Origin: Verrucomicrobiota bacterium
GTDB lineage: Bacteria > Verrucomicrobiota > Verrucomicrobiia > Chthoniobacterales > SZAS-18
NCBI GenBank assembly: GCA_019241085.1
Contig: JAFAXH010000063.1
Coordinates: 1 to 42,160, forward strand
Length of the DNA stretch: 42,160 nucleotides
Direction of reading: 5' to 3'
Shown: positions 34,718-42,160 of the stretch, piece after piece
Layout of the letters: the number at the start of each line of letters is the position of its first letter
Position numbering within the stretch: the stretch's first letter is position 1
Program-made: the position numbers and the translations under genes
Notes under the pieces: generated by a model
What the model saw: the letters and a program-made list of their open reading frames with translations, nothing else
What the model was told of the DNA's origin: nothing
Databases searched by the model: none

Positions 34718-35406
34718 TCTACCCGCAACGCGAGGAATGCCAGCATCCGGCCGGTGCGGCCTTTTTCCATGCGGTAGGAATAGAATCGCTCCAAGTCCGC
34801 GCCCGTATTGCGGCCGTCGTCGTGAATCTGCGTCGCCGGCACGCCCGCCGCCCGGCATTGCTCGCGGATGGCCGCGGCGAAATCCCATTCGTATTGCGGC
34901 GGTCGGATGCACGGGCTGAGCTGCATCATTAAGTCAGAGGCGACGGTGCCGAACGTGGAGTGCATCGCCCGGATCGCTGCGGGCACGATGCCGAGTTCAG
35001 TCCCTTTTTTTCCAGAATGCACCAATCCAATAGCGGGCCTGCGCGGATCAACGAGATATACAGCGCAACAATCGGCCACGTAGATGCCGAGGCAGACCTC
35101 GCGGGCGTCGGTGACTATCCCATCAACCCCGGAAAGCGGGATTTCCGCAAGCGCCAAATCCTGGCCTTTTTCCACGACGGCGACCGCATTGCCATGAACC
35201 TGCTCGGCGGTGACGAACGGCAACGCGCCAACGCCGAGCGCCATGCGCGCGACGCGGTGCGCCGTGTCCAGGCGTTGCAGCGCGAGCGTGCGCTCCACAG
35301 CAACGTCGATCCCCGGCACTCGGCTCACGAAACCATGCACAATGCCCGGCAGGGACAGCGCATGAAATTGCGTGATCTCGTTAACCTGGAGTTCCTCCGC
35401 AGACAT
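34714..35406 (-). CDS. pgeF: Multicopper-laccase-domain protein PgeF (YfiH)
   Basis: A 230-residue YfiH/PgeF family protein. The metal ligands lie in FVTAEQVHGNAV (His), IYVADCCAVYLVD (Cys) and IGLVHSGKKG (His). Family members have purine nucleoside phosphorylase or adenosine deaminase activity, and one is required to edit mis-inserted Ser in peptidoglycan precursors. I chose the ATG at 35406; a TTG at 35418 would add 4 residues. It lies 24 bp after tolC and overlaps the methyltransferase gene by 4 bp. Confidence 0.9.
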   Translation of the reverse strand: MSAEELQVNEITQFHALSLPGIVHGFVSRVPGIDVAVERTLALQRLDTAHRVARMALGVGALPFVTAEQVHGNAVAVVEKGQDLALAEIPLSGVDGIVTDAREVCLGIYVADCCAVYLVDPRRPAIGLVHSGKKGTELGIVPAAIRAMHSTFGTVASDLMMQLSPCIRPPQYEWDFAAAIREQCRAAGVPATQIHDDGRNTGADLERFYSYRMEKGRTGRMLAFLALRVE

Positions 35407-35430
35407 CAATCGTCGCAAGTTGCGCGAGCT

Positions 35431-37326
35431 TCAGTCGTGAACTTCCCGCATCACTTTGTTGAGATTGTCGCGCGCGGAGCCATCGCGGGGCGCGGTGGTC
35501 GAGGCGTTGGGGGGCGCATCGGCGGTGCCGAGCGGCAGGTTCAGGTTGTGCGTCACTGGCGGGCGGCGTTCCCCCGCAGTTTCCGCATTCGCCTTCTGCG
35601 CCGGCGGCGTGACCGGACGCCCCGTGGCCCGGCGTTCGTCGCTCTGGCTGCGGATGGCGGAACTGGGCGTATCGCCTTTGCTGACGGTGACCGTGGTGCG
35701 TCCGGCAGTGGGCACCGGCGCGCCGAATTTCGCGTGAGTCACCGGATCGACGAAATTATCCTGATACACCGTGCTCGTGCCGGTGGCTTGTTCGTAAGTG
35801 GCGATATTGCTGACGTAGGAAAAACGTGCCTGCAACTCCGTCGTCTGTGCCTGGAGCAACTGCGTCTGCGCATTGAGCACGTCGAGCTGCGTGCCGGCGC
35901 CGGCGCTCAAACGCGCTTGGGCGAGGCGCACCGCTTCCTCGGCTTCGGAAACGTTGAGCTGCTGGCTGGCAATGAGTTCCTTGCTCTGGCGCACGTTGAG
36001 AATCGCGTTTTGCACATTCGTCGTCACCAGGCGCACGGCGTCGTCGTAGGCGACGAGTGCTTCGTTGCGCAACGCGCGCTGTTCCTTGTAACGGCCATAC
36101 GTCGCGAGTCCGTCGAAAATGTTCCACGTCGCCGTCGCACCGAAGAACCAGCCGCCTACGCTGTCGCCGATGTCATTGGAGCGGGTTTGGTTGCGCTGCT
36201 CGATCCCGGCATTGGCCTGCACCGTGGGGCCGAAGCCGGCCAGGGCGACTTTGATATTTTCGTTGCTTGCCAAGGTTTCCAATCGCCGTTGCTTCAGCAG
36301 CGAACGGTTCAGAATGGCGGCGCGCACCGACTCCTCGACGTTGAAATCCCGCGGCGCGTAGGCCAGCGTGCCGACGCAGTTGAAGTCGGCGATGCGCCCG
36401 TTGTCCGGCGGCGAGTCGATGCCGATCAACCGCGCCAATTGCAGCTTCGAAAGCGCGAAGTTGTTGCGCGCGGTGATGAGCTGAGGCTGCTGGTTGGCCA
36501 GCGCGACCTCGGCTTGCAGCACGTTGAACCGTGGCACCGTGCCGGCGGCAAAACGATTTTGCTGATCTTTCAACTGTCCCTCCAGCAGCCTGACACTCTG
36601 TTCCTGAATCTTGATGAGCGCCTCGTTGAGCAGCACTTGATAAAAACCCGTGCGCACGTTGAGCACCGTGGTATCGACCGTTTCGCGCAAGGCGAAATAC
36701 TGCGCGCCTTCGCCAAACTGCGCCCCGCGAATCTGGTGCGTGACCCGCCCGCTGGTAAAAACGAATTGCGTCGCCTGGAGCTGAATTTGGTAATTTTTAT
36801 CGGGAATGCTGATGCCGCTGCCGCCGCTGAAAAGCTGCGCCAAATTAAAGACCTGCCCGGTGGAAGTCGTCAGCGGCTGCCCGGTGGAATCGATCAGCGT
36901 GCCGTTGCCGAGTGTGCTGGCGCCGCCGGAAGCGAGACTTGCCGAGCTGCCGGCAGTGAGCAGACGCCGATCCGTCTCGGTAAATGTGCCCGTGAAAACC
37001 AAATGCGGCAGCGCGTCGGCGCGGGCTTCCAGATAAAGGCCTTTGTAGCGCTGGATTTCCTGCAATTGCCGCAGGATGTCCGGATTCCGCTGCACCGCGA
37101 TCGAGATGGCGCGGTCGAGCGTCAGGTTTTTCAACTGAGCGCGCAATGCGTCGTCGATCGGAGGCGGACGGCGTTCGACCACTGTGGTCGGCCCCGCTCG
37201 CAGCGGCAGGGCGACGATTTGGGTGAACAAAAGACTGGCACTGGTCAGCAACCCCACCGCACACCGCCAGCGCACGGGTGAGTGGCTGCGGCGGGGGGAA
37301 TGGATGCGGGGATCGAGTCGCGTCAT
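35431..37326 (-). CDS. TolC-family outer-membrane channel protein
   Basis: A 631-residue TolC/OEP protein. A basic start and hydrophobic segment (VGLLTSASLLFTQIVALPLRA) give a signal peptide. Two OEP repeats follow: NLTLDRAISIAVQRNPDILRQ, with a long periplasmic helix pair near LQNRFAAGTVPRFNVLQAEV, and a second with EEAVRLAQARLSAGAGTQLDV. The last about 90 residues are a Pro/Thr-rich tail beyond the usual domain. The ATG at 37326 overlaps the marR stop as ATGA. It may be the outer channel for the MacA-like/ABC exporter encoded at 31800-34004. Confidence 0.9.
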   Translation of the reverse strand: MTRLDPRIHSPRRSHSPVRWRCAVGLLTSASLLFTQIVALPLRAGPTTVVERRPPPIDDALRAQLKNLTLDRAISIAVQRNPDILRQLQEIQRYKGLYLEARADALPHLVFTGTFTETDRRLLTAGSSASLASGGASTLGNGTLIDSTGQPLTTSTGQVFNLAQLFSGGSGISIPDKNYQIQLQATQFVFTSGRVTHQIRGAQFGEGAQYFALRETVDTTVLNVRTGFYQVLLNEALIKIQEQSVRLLEGQLKDQQNRFAAGTVPRFNVLQAEVALANQQPQLITARNNFALSKLQLARLIGIDSPPDNGRIADFNCVGTLAYAPRDFNVEESVRAAILNRSLLKQRRLETLASNENIKVALAGFGPTVQANAGIEQRNQTRSNDIGDSVGGWFFGATATWNIFDGLATYGRYKEQRALRNEALVAYDDAVRLVTTNVQNAILNVRQSKELIASQQLNVSEAEEAVRLAQARLSAGAGTQLDVLNAQTQLLQAQTTELQARFSYVSNIATYEQATGTSTVYQDNFVDPVTHAKFGAPVPTAGRTTVTVSKGDTPSSAIRSQSDERRATGRPVTPPAQKANAETAGERRPPVTHNLNLPLGTADAPPNASTTAPRDGSARDNLNKVMREVHD

Positions 37327-37856
37327 GAGGGCTGGGTTGGGTTCTGCTGACAGATGTGATGGATTTTGCGATAAATTGCGAGCCAAGCCTTTTGTTCGTC
37401 CGCGTTGAGATAGGTCAGGATCGCGGTCAGGTTGCGCATCATGTCGTCCTTGATGCGCGCCACGAGGCGGGCGCCGCGCTCGGTCAAGCGCACGAGCACC
37501 TTGCGCCGGTCGTGCGTGGTGTGCGTCCGCTCGACGTGGCCGAGATTCTCCAGACGATCCACCAAGCCGGTGGCCGCTGCCGTGGTGTGCCCCATGCGCT
37601 GGGCGATCTCGCTCATCGTCAGCAAGCCCGGTTCGTCGCGGAGCGCGGCGAGCAGGAAAAATTGGGAGAAGGAAATGCCGCCGGGAGCCAGTTCGCGGGT
37701 GAGGTTGGCCAGCAGGCAACGCTGGAAAACGAGGATGATGTCCGCCAACTCGCCGACCGCCGCAGCCACCTCGCGTTTGACCGCGAAGTGAGAAGTTGCG
37801 GATGCGACTCCGCGACGCGCTTCCAGGGCGTTGGACTTGATGATGGAAACCTGCAT
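37323..37856 (-). CDS. MarR-family transcriptional regulator
   Basis: A 177-residue winged-helix regulator. The helix-turn-helix lies at LLTMSEIAQRMGHTTAAATG, and the wing is VERTHTTHDRRKVLVRLTERG with the DxR motif typical of MarR proteins. The N-terminal 30 residues are extra to the domain. It is the first gene of the marR-tolC-pgeF-methyltransferase operon, so it probably represses that operon and responds to an exported compound. The AT-rich segment at 37896-37917 is the likely operator. Confidence 0.92.
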   Translation of the reverse strand: MQVSIIKSNALEARRGVASATSHFAVKREVAAAVGELADIILVFQRCLLANLTRELAPGGISFSQFFLLAALRDEPGLLTMSEIAQRMGHTTAAATGLVDRLENLGHVERTHTTHDRRKVLVRLTERGARLVARIKDDMMRNLTAILTYLNADEQKAWLAIYRKIHHICQQNPTQPS

Positions 37857-37889
37857 CGAAAGCGAAATTCTGAAGCGAGCGGAGGTGCG

Positions 37890-37920
37890 GACGGATTAAT
37901 TAAGGTCGTTAAATATTGGA
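37890..37920 (-). promoter_or_regulatory. AT-rich candidate promoter/operator upstream of marR
   Basis: Between moeA and marR a short AT-rich patch contains TTAATTAA (37896-37903) and a second TTAA (37909-37912) flanking GGTCG. It lies 40-60 bp upstream of the marR start, a suitable place for a promoter with an overlapping MarR site. The match is by composition and position only. Confidence 0.3.
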
Positions 37921-37975
37921 GAACGCCGATGAGTCAACCGCTTTTTGCACCGCCCGCTGCGCGCTGGGGCGATGC

Positions 37976-39232
37976 TCACGATGCCCAGAGCAACACGGGC
38001 AAATCGGCGCCCGCCGCGACCTGCGCGCCCGCCTCCAACCTCGCCAGAGCACGCGTGCGCGCCAGTGCGCCGAGCGCGTGCGACTCCTGTGTGCCGGCAG
38101 CCTGGAAGCGGCCTCGGGAATCCACGTTGCCACGGAGGTAGTGCGGACGGTCACCAGGATTGCGCAATGGCGCCGCGGCAACGGCGCGCACGGTGGGCAA
38201 TGTGCGTTCCGCTGCGTTGGCGCCGGCCATTTTCAACAACGCCGGACGGACAAAGAGCAGAAAGGTGACAAACGCCGACACCGGATTGCCCGGCAATCCG
38301 AAAACCTGCACGCCCGCCGCACCATTTACGGCAGGTCCGCGGCCATAAACGAAAGGCTTCCCCGGCTTGACCGCCACGCGCCAGAGGTCGAGCTGCACGC
38401 CCGCCGCTTGCAGCCGTGCTTTCACCAAATCGCGTTCGCCGACCGAGACCCCGCCCGCGATGATGAGCGCGTCGAACTCTTCCCCCAGCCCGCGCTGCAA
38501 CTCGGCATCGAGTGCGGCGACCTCGTCGGGAGCGTGCGTCAGCCGGATGACATTTTGCGAACCGGCAATTTCCGCCGCCAAGATTTCGAGCAGAATCCCG
38601 TTGCTCTCAAAAATCTCGCCGGCGGCCAGCGATGCTGCCTCACCCGGAGGACGGAGTTCGTCGCCGGTGGTCAGGATGGCGACCCGTGGCGCGCGGCCGA
38701 CCTCGATCTCGGCCAGACCTTGCGACGCGCACAGCGCCAGCGCCGGGGCGGTCAGGCGCTCTCCTGCCGCGAGGAGCCGTTGCCCGCGGCAAACGTCGCC
38801 GCCGGCCCGTCGAATGAATTCTCCCGGTGCCACGTCGGCGAGTAAGGTGAGCTGTTCTCCCACTCGCCGCACCTCTTCCTGCATCACGACCGCGCCCGTC
38901 TCCTCCGGCAATGGCGCGCCGGTGAAAACGCGCACGGCTTCCGCGCTGGCGGTTTGCAGGCGCAATCCTTTGCTCCTCCCCGCCGGCTGCTCACCGATCA
39001 CGGTAAAAATTGTCCCCGCCGAATATCCGACCCCCTCCCCGTCCGTGCGTCGGGCCAGCGCGTAGCCATCCATCGCCGAATTATCAAATCCCGGCAGCGC
39101 GACCCGCGCCCGCAACTCCGCCGCGCAATAGCGCCCCGCCGCTTCGTCGAGCCGGACGCATTCGCTCGATAACGTCGGGACGCCGGCGAGCACGCGCGCG
39201 AGGGCTTCGGTTTCAGAAAGGAGCGCTGACAT
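37976..39232 (-). CDS. moeA: Molybdopterin molybdenumtransferase MoeA
   Basis: A 418-residue MoeA that inserts molybdate into adenylylated molybdopterin. The early segment PGFDNSAMDGYAL, the central RVAILTTGDEL, GGVSVGERDLVK and GLPGNPVSAF are all conserved. GERD replaces the more common GDYD at the Mg-binding loop. The C-terminal domain IV is present. It is upstream of marR on the same strand with a gap of about 120 bp, so it is probably a separate unit. Molybdoenzyme genes are not seen in the window. Confidence 0.95.
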   Translation of the reverse strand: MSALLSETEALARVLAGVPTLSSECVRLDEAAGRYCAAELRARVALPGFDNSAMDGYALARRTDGEGVGYSAGTIFTVIGEQPAGRSKGLRLQTASAEAVRVFTGAPLPEETGAVVMQEEVRRVGEQLTLLADVAPGEFIRRAGGDVCRGQRLLAAGERLTAPALALCASQGLAEIEVGRAPRVAILTTGDELRPPGEAASLAAGEIFESNGILLEILAAEIAGSQNVIRLTHAPDEVAALDAELQRGLGEEFDALIIAGGVSVGERDLVKARLQAAGVQLDLWRVAVKPGKPFVYGRGPAVNGAAGVQVFGLPGNPVSAFVTFLLFVRPALLKMAGANAAERTLPTVRAVAAAPLRNPGDRPHYLRGNVDSRGRFQAAGTQESHALGALARTRALARLEAGAQVAAGADLPVLLWAS

Positions 39233-39365
39233 GTGAGGAAAATTCTGCTCGACGATGGCAAGGGCGGGGCCGGATGCAATGTTTCGTTGACCACGCCAGC
39301 GTGTCTGCGTATTTAGTTCAGCGCGCCCGGCTCATTTCCCACCGCGGCGCGCAAAAAAATTTTCA

Positions 39366-39453
39366 GGTGAGGTGGCTGAGAGGTCTAAAGCAAAGCTTTG
39401 CTAAAGCTTCGTCCTCCAAAAGGGGACCGAGGGTTCGAATCCCTCCCTCACCG
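39366..39453 (+). tRNA. tRNA-Ser (anticodon GCT)
   Basis: An 88-base type II tRNA. The acceptor arms are GGTGAGG (39366-39372) and CCTCACC (39446-39452), with G at the discriminator. The D-stem is GCT/AGC, the anticodon stem is AAGCT/AGCTT with loop TTGCTAA, and the anticodon GCT is at 39400-39402. A long variable arm, GTCCTC/GGGGAC, and T-arm GAGGG-TTCGAAT-CCCTC are complete. The 3' CCA is not encoded. It reads AGC and AGU serine codons. Confidence 0.95.
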
Positions 39454-39459
39454 CGGCAT

Positions 39460-40359
39460 TCATGATCGTTGCACCAAGGCGATTCCTGCCGCGATGGCGC
39501 CGAGGCCAAAGAGATCGCGCAGACCGACGGCTTCGTGCAAGAACAATGCGCTGAGCGCGAGTCCGAACGCCGGCGTGAGATAATAAAACGCGCTCACCCG
39601 GCTGGCTTCGCCGTGCGTCAACAACCAGAACCAGAGCAGCGACGCGCCGACGCTCAACACGAGCACCAGATAAATGAACGATGCCAGCAACTCGTGACTC
39701 ACGCCGCTGTGCAGTTGGGGCGGGCCCGTCGGCTCGAACACGAACGCGACGGGAATGACCGCCAGACCCGCGGCGACCATTTGAATCGCGGTGACGACGA
39801 GCAAATCCTCGCGCAAGGCGAAGCGCTTGAAGATCAACGTCGATGCCACGTTGGCCAGCACGCCGCCGATGGCCGTGAGGACATCGAGCGGCAGCGCGGT
39901 GTTCGTGCCCATGCGCACGATGACGATGGCGAGCACGCCGGCAAAGCCGAGCAGGGAACCAACGAGCTTCGGCAGCGTCAGCGGTTCGCCGAGCAACGAC
40001 GGCGCGAGGAGGGCGAGCACGAGCGGATTGGTGCTGGCGACGATGGCGCCGACGCCGGACGAAAGGTGGCGCAAGGCGGTGTAAGTCAAGCCGAGGTAAA
40101 GCGCGTTTGCGCAGACGCCGAGCGCGGCGGCAACGAGCCAGCCCCGGAGCGTCTGCGGCCACTTCCGTCGGGTGACGAACGCGAGCAGCACGAGCAAGGT
40201 GCCGGCGGCGAGAAAGCGCGCCGCGAGAAACCAGAGCGGCGAACTTTGCGTCGCGGCGATCTTGCTCGGCACGTAAGCCGAGGCCCAGAGGAAGATGTAA
40301 AAAATGGCCGCGCAAGTTCCCAACAGGTGGCTCGGCGAACGAGCGAGAGTTTGTTTCAT
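39460..40359 (-). CDS. EamA/DMT-family permease
   Basis: A 299-residue membrane protein with about 10 predicted helices in two EamA repeats. The first begins AAIFYIFLWASAYVPSKIA, with SSGVGAIVASTNPLVLALLAPSLLGE as the typical EamA segment. The second includes VSAFYYLTPAFGLALSALFLHE. Members export or import amino acids, nucleotide sugars or other metabolites; the substrate here is unknown. The ATG at 40359 was chosen because the frame extension to 40491 has no membrane features. Its 3' end lies 6 bp from the tRNA gene. Confidence 0.92.
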   Translation of the reverse strand: MKQTLARSPSHLLGTCAAIFYIFLWASAYVPSKIAATQSSPLWFLAARFLAAGTLLVLLAFVTRRKWPQTLRGWLVAAALGVCANALYLGLTYTALRHLSSGVGAIVASTNPLVLALLAPSLLGEPLTLPKLVGSLLGFAGVLAIVIVRMGTNTALPLDVLTAIGGVLANVASTLIFKRFALREDLLVVTAIQMVAAGLAVIPVAFVFEPTGPPQLHSGVSHELLASFIYLVLVLSVGASLLWFWLLTHGEASRVSAFYYLTPAFGLALSALFLHEAVGLRDLFGLGAIAAGIALVQRS

Positions 40360-40543
40360 TAAAAAATTCGCGCCGCACGAGCAGCCATCGCCGCCGCGCC
40401 GCCTCATCATATACGCCTGCGGACTTGCGTGCGGCGGGTGGAACATATTGGAATCCAACTCAATTTGAGTGCTCGACGCCGGGCCTTCCATTTGTCAAAG
40501 TAGGGACGCAACCGCAAACACCACCACGAGCCAACGCACCGCC

Positions 40544-41140
40544 ATGAGTTCTGAACACGGTCACCCCGCCCAGCAAGACACCCCGTCGTCCACACCGGAT
40601 CAAAACGGCGCCGGCCTCGACGAAAGCGGCAACGTCGATCGCATTCGCCACATCCTCTTCGGCAGCCAGATGCGCGATTACGACGCGCGTTTTCAAAAGC
40701 TCGAAGAACGGCTCGCGCGCGAGGCCAGCGAGCTGCGCGCCGACGTGCAAAAACGTCTCGGCGCACTGGAAGCCTTTGCCAAAGGCGAACTGGAATCGCT
40801 CCTGCACCGGTTGAAAAACGAGAGCGCCGAACGCGCCCAGGCGCTCGACAAGGCCGGCCGGGAATTGACGGAAACGGCGCGGGCGTTGGAACAAAAAATC
40901 CAGCGGTTCGACGAGGCCAACGCCCAGAGTCACACGGAATTGCGGCGGCAACTGCTGGAACAATCGCAGGCGCTCAGCAACGAAATCAAAGAGAAGCACG
41001 ATCTGCTCAAAGCTGGTTCCGATCAGGAGGCGCAAGCGATCCGGCACGCGATGGCGGGCCGCGAATCGCTGGCGGAGATGCTCTCCGAGGTGGCGTTGCG
41101 GTTGAAGGGCGAATTCCGCGTGCCTGGCGCCGCGTCTTAG
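40544..41140 (+). CDS. Conserved coiled-coil protein
   Basis: A 198-residue hydrophilic protein that is almost entirely heptad-rich helix after residue 30. Its N-terminal part, VDRIRHILFGSQMRDYDARF, followed by many Glu/Lys/Leu heptads, resembles an uncharacterised family that I recall next to OmpA-type genes in other bacteria. There is no signal peptide. It precedes the OmpA-type gene by 16 bp, so the two probably act together at the inner face of the membrane. The function is unknown. The frame extension before 40544 is not supported. Confidence 0.78.
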   Translation: MSSEHGHPAQQDTPSSTPDQNGAGLDESGNVDRIRHILFGSQMRDYDARFQKLEERLAREASELRADVQKRLGALEAFAKGELESLLHRLKNESAERAQALDKAGRELTETARALEQKIQRFDEANAQSHTELRRQLLEQSQALSNEIKEKHDLLKAGSDQEAQAIRHAMAGRESLAEMLSEVALRLKGEFRVPGAAS

Positions 41141-41156
41141 CGCAGGATTTTTCCCG

Positions 41157-42160
41157 GTGGCTTCGGTGGATGATTTCAAGGAACTTCGCCACCTGCTCTT
41201 GCACAAGGAGCAGGAAGAGTTGCGTCTCCTCCAAAAGCGTCTGGAAGACCGCGAGCGCCGCACGCGCGAAGTCTCGGGCGTCCTGCCGCAAGCGGTCGAG
41301 CTCAGCCGCGAGAGCAGCGAGGAATTGACCCGCGCCTTGCAGCCCTCGGTCGTCAGCTCGATCCGCGAGGCGATCCAACGGCAGCCGCAGTTTTTCATCG
41401 ACGCCTTTGCGCCGATCCTCGGCCCGATGGTGCGGCGGGCCATCGGCGAAAGCTTGCGCGGGCTGTTGCAATCACTCAATCAAACGCTCGAGCACACGGT
41501 TTCCTGGCAGGGCGTGAAATGGCGGCTGGAGGCGCGGCGCACGGGCAAGAGCTTTGGCGAGGTGGTGATGTTGCGCAGTTTGGTTTATCGCGTCGAACAG
41601 GTGTTCCTGATCCATCGCGAATCGGGTCTCGCGCTCCTGCACGTTGGCGCGGACAACCAGACGGACCCGGAGATGTTTGCGGGCATGCTGACGGCGATCC
41701 GGGATTTTTCGCGCGATACCAAGCTCACAAGTGACAATAACGCGCTGGGAGATTTTCATTGGGAAGACCCGCAGGCGCGTGAGGACCGCAACGTCTGGAT
41801 CGTGCCCGGCGCGCACGCCTATCTCGCCGCGGTGATCCGTGGCGACCCGCCGCGCGAATTGCGCGCGCGGCTGGAGGAAGCGCTCGAAGCGATCCATTTG
41901 CACAAAGGTCCGGAGCTGGCGAATTTTTCAGGCGACACCGCGGTCTTCGATTCAGAGCGGCCGGAGTTGGAGGATTGTCTTTATTCCCAAAATAAAACCG
42001 ACGACAGCGCCGAACCCGTGAGCTTGCGGAAAGCGTGGATCGCGTTGGCGGGCGCGGCGACGGTGGCGTTGCTTTTGGTGGGGTTTGCCTGGTGGCACGC
42101 GCGCCGCTGGCAGGATTTTGTGCGCCGGCTCGACGCGGAGCCGGGGCTGGTGGTCACGTC
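41157..42160 (+). CDS. OmpA-family-type envelope protein, N-terminal part (3' end outside window)
   Basis: The frame from GTG 41157 (VASVDDFKELRHLLLHKEQE) is open to the window edge, giving about 334 residues. The N-terminal part resembles a conserved cytoplasmic domain that precedes an OmpA domain in many bacteria, with RERRTREVSGVLPQAVELS, SSIREAIQRQPQFFIDAFAP and SWQGVKWRLEARRTGKSF as the recognisable segments. A transmembrane helix (about 280-300, AWIALAGAATVALLLVGFAWW) follows, and the periplasmic part has just begun. The expected C-terminal OmpA peptidoglycan-binding domain would lie outside. The start, stop and final domain plan are therefore partly inferred. Confidence 0.78.
   Translation, partial: MASVDDFKELRHLLLHKEQEELRLLQKRLEDRERRTREVSGVLPQAVELSRESSEELTRALQPSVVSSIREAIQRQPQFFIDAFAPILGPMVRRAIGESLRGLLQSLNQTLEHTVSWQGVKWRLEARRTGKSFGEVVMLRSLVYRVEQVFLIHRESGLALLHVGADNQTDPEMFAGMLTAIRDFSRDTKLTSDNNALGDFHWEDPQAREDRNVWIVPGAHAYLAAVIRGDPPRELRARLEEALEAIHLHKGPELANFSGDTAVFDSERPELEDCLYSQNKTDDSAEPVSLRKAWIALAGAATVALLLVGFAWWHARRWQDFVRRLDAEPGLVVT

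Noticed and set aside
34960-37281. Plus-strand open frame of 773 residues opposite tolC and pgeF
   Set aside because: It runs antisense across two real genes and has no recognisable domain.
1-42160. CRISPR array, prophage, transposase or integrase
   Set aside because: No direct repeat-spacer pattern and no transposase- or integrase-like proteins were seen; the only repeats are short hairpins and the inverted repeat at 4267-4374.

Overview
The window is GC-rich, gene-dense bacterial DNA from what is most likely a member of the Verrucomicrobiota or a close relative in the PVC group. This is an inference from gene content: a type II secretion block, a PilB next to MglA/MglB-type polarity genes, a GuaB3-type IMP dehydrogenase homologue, a lysine/alanine-rich histone H1-like protein and a large zinc-ribbon/kinase/TPR protein. 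No rRNA is present to prove it. Many starts lack an obvious Shine-Dalgarno sequence, so several start codons were chosen from domain boundaries.

Layout. 1-6147: type II secretion genes, with the minor pseudopilins gspH-gspI-gspJ on the minus strand (gspJ cut by the window edge), divergent from the secretin gspD and the ATPase gspE on the plus strand. A long imperfect inverted repeat lies between gspD and gspE. 6304-7251: a Tat-exported ferritin-like protein with a clear terminator. 7375-10385 (minus): hisI-trpE-panD-trpG, a biosynthetic operon with panD placed between the two anthranilate synthase subunits. 10506-18206 (plus): a TPR/T2SSE_N-domain protein, PilB, a 1172-residue Pro/Ala-rich protein with a duplicated domain and a C-terminal Roadblock domain, MglA and MglB. 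This looks like a pilus-polarity module. 18371-20680: ExbB, ExbD, a TonB-like protein and a small zinc-ribbon membrane protein, ending at a terminator. 20779-24993: guaB3, fabF and a stand-alone LanM-type dehydratase that keeps its predicted active-site residues but lacks the LanC cyclase domain.

25059-31356: an H1-like protein, a large membrane Ser/Thr kinase with TPRs, ComM (all minus) and a divergent sigma-70 factor with a strong terminator. A gene-free, lower-GC stretch of about 350 bp follows. 31800-37856: parts of a tripartite exporter. A MacA-like adaptor and an ABC ATPase (plus) converge on a minus-strand marR-tolC-pgeF-methyltransferase operon; no MacB/FtsX-type permease is present. 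37976-40359: moeA, tRNA-Ser(GCT) and an EamA-family permease. 40544-end: a coiled-coil protein and the N-terminal part of an OmpA-type envelope protein.

The most unusual parts are the PilB/Roadblock/MglAB cluster with its uncharacterised scaffold protein, the cyclase-less LanM-type enzyme, and an ExbB/ExbD pair in which a conserved acidic residue appears to be replaced in each subunit.
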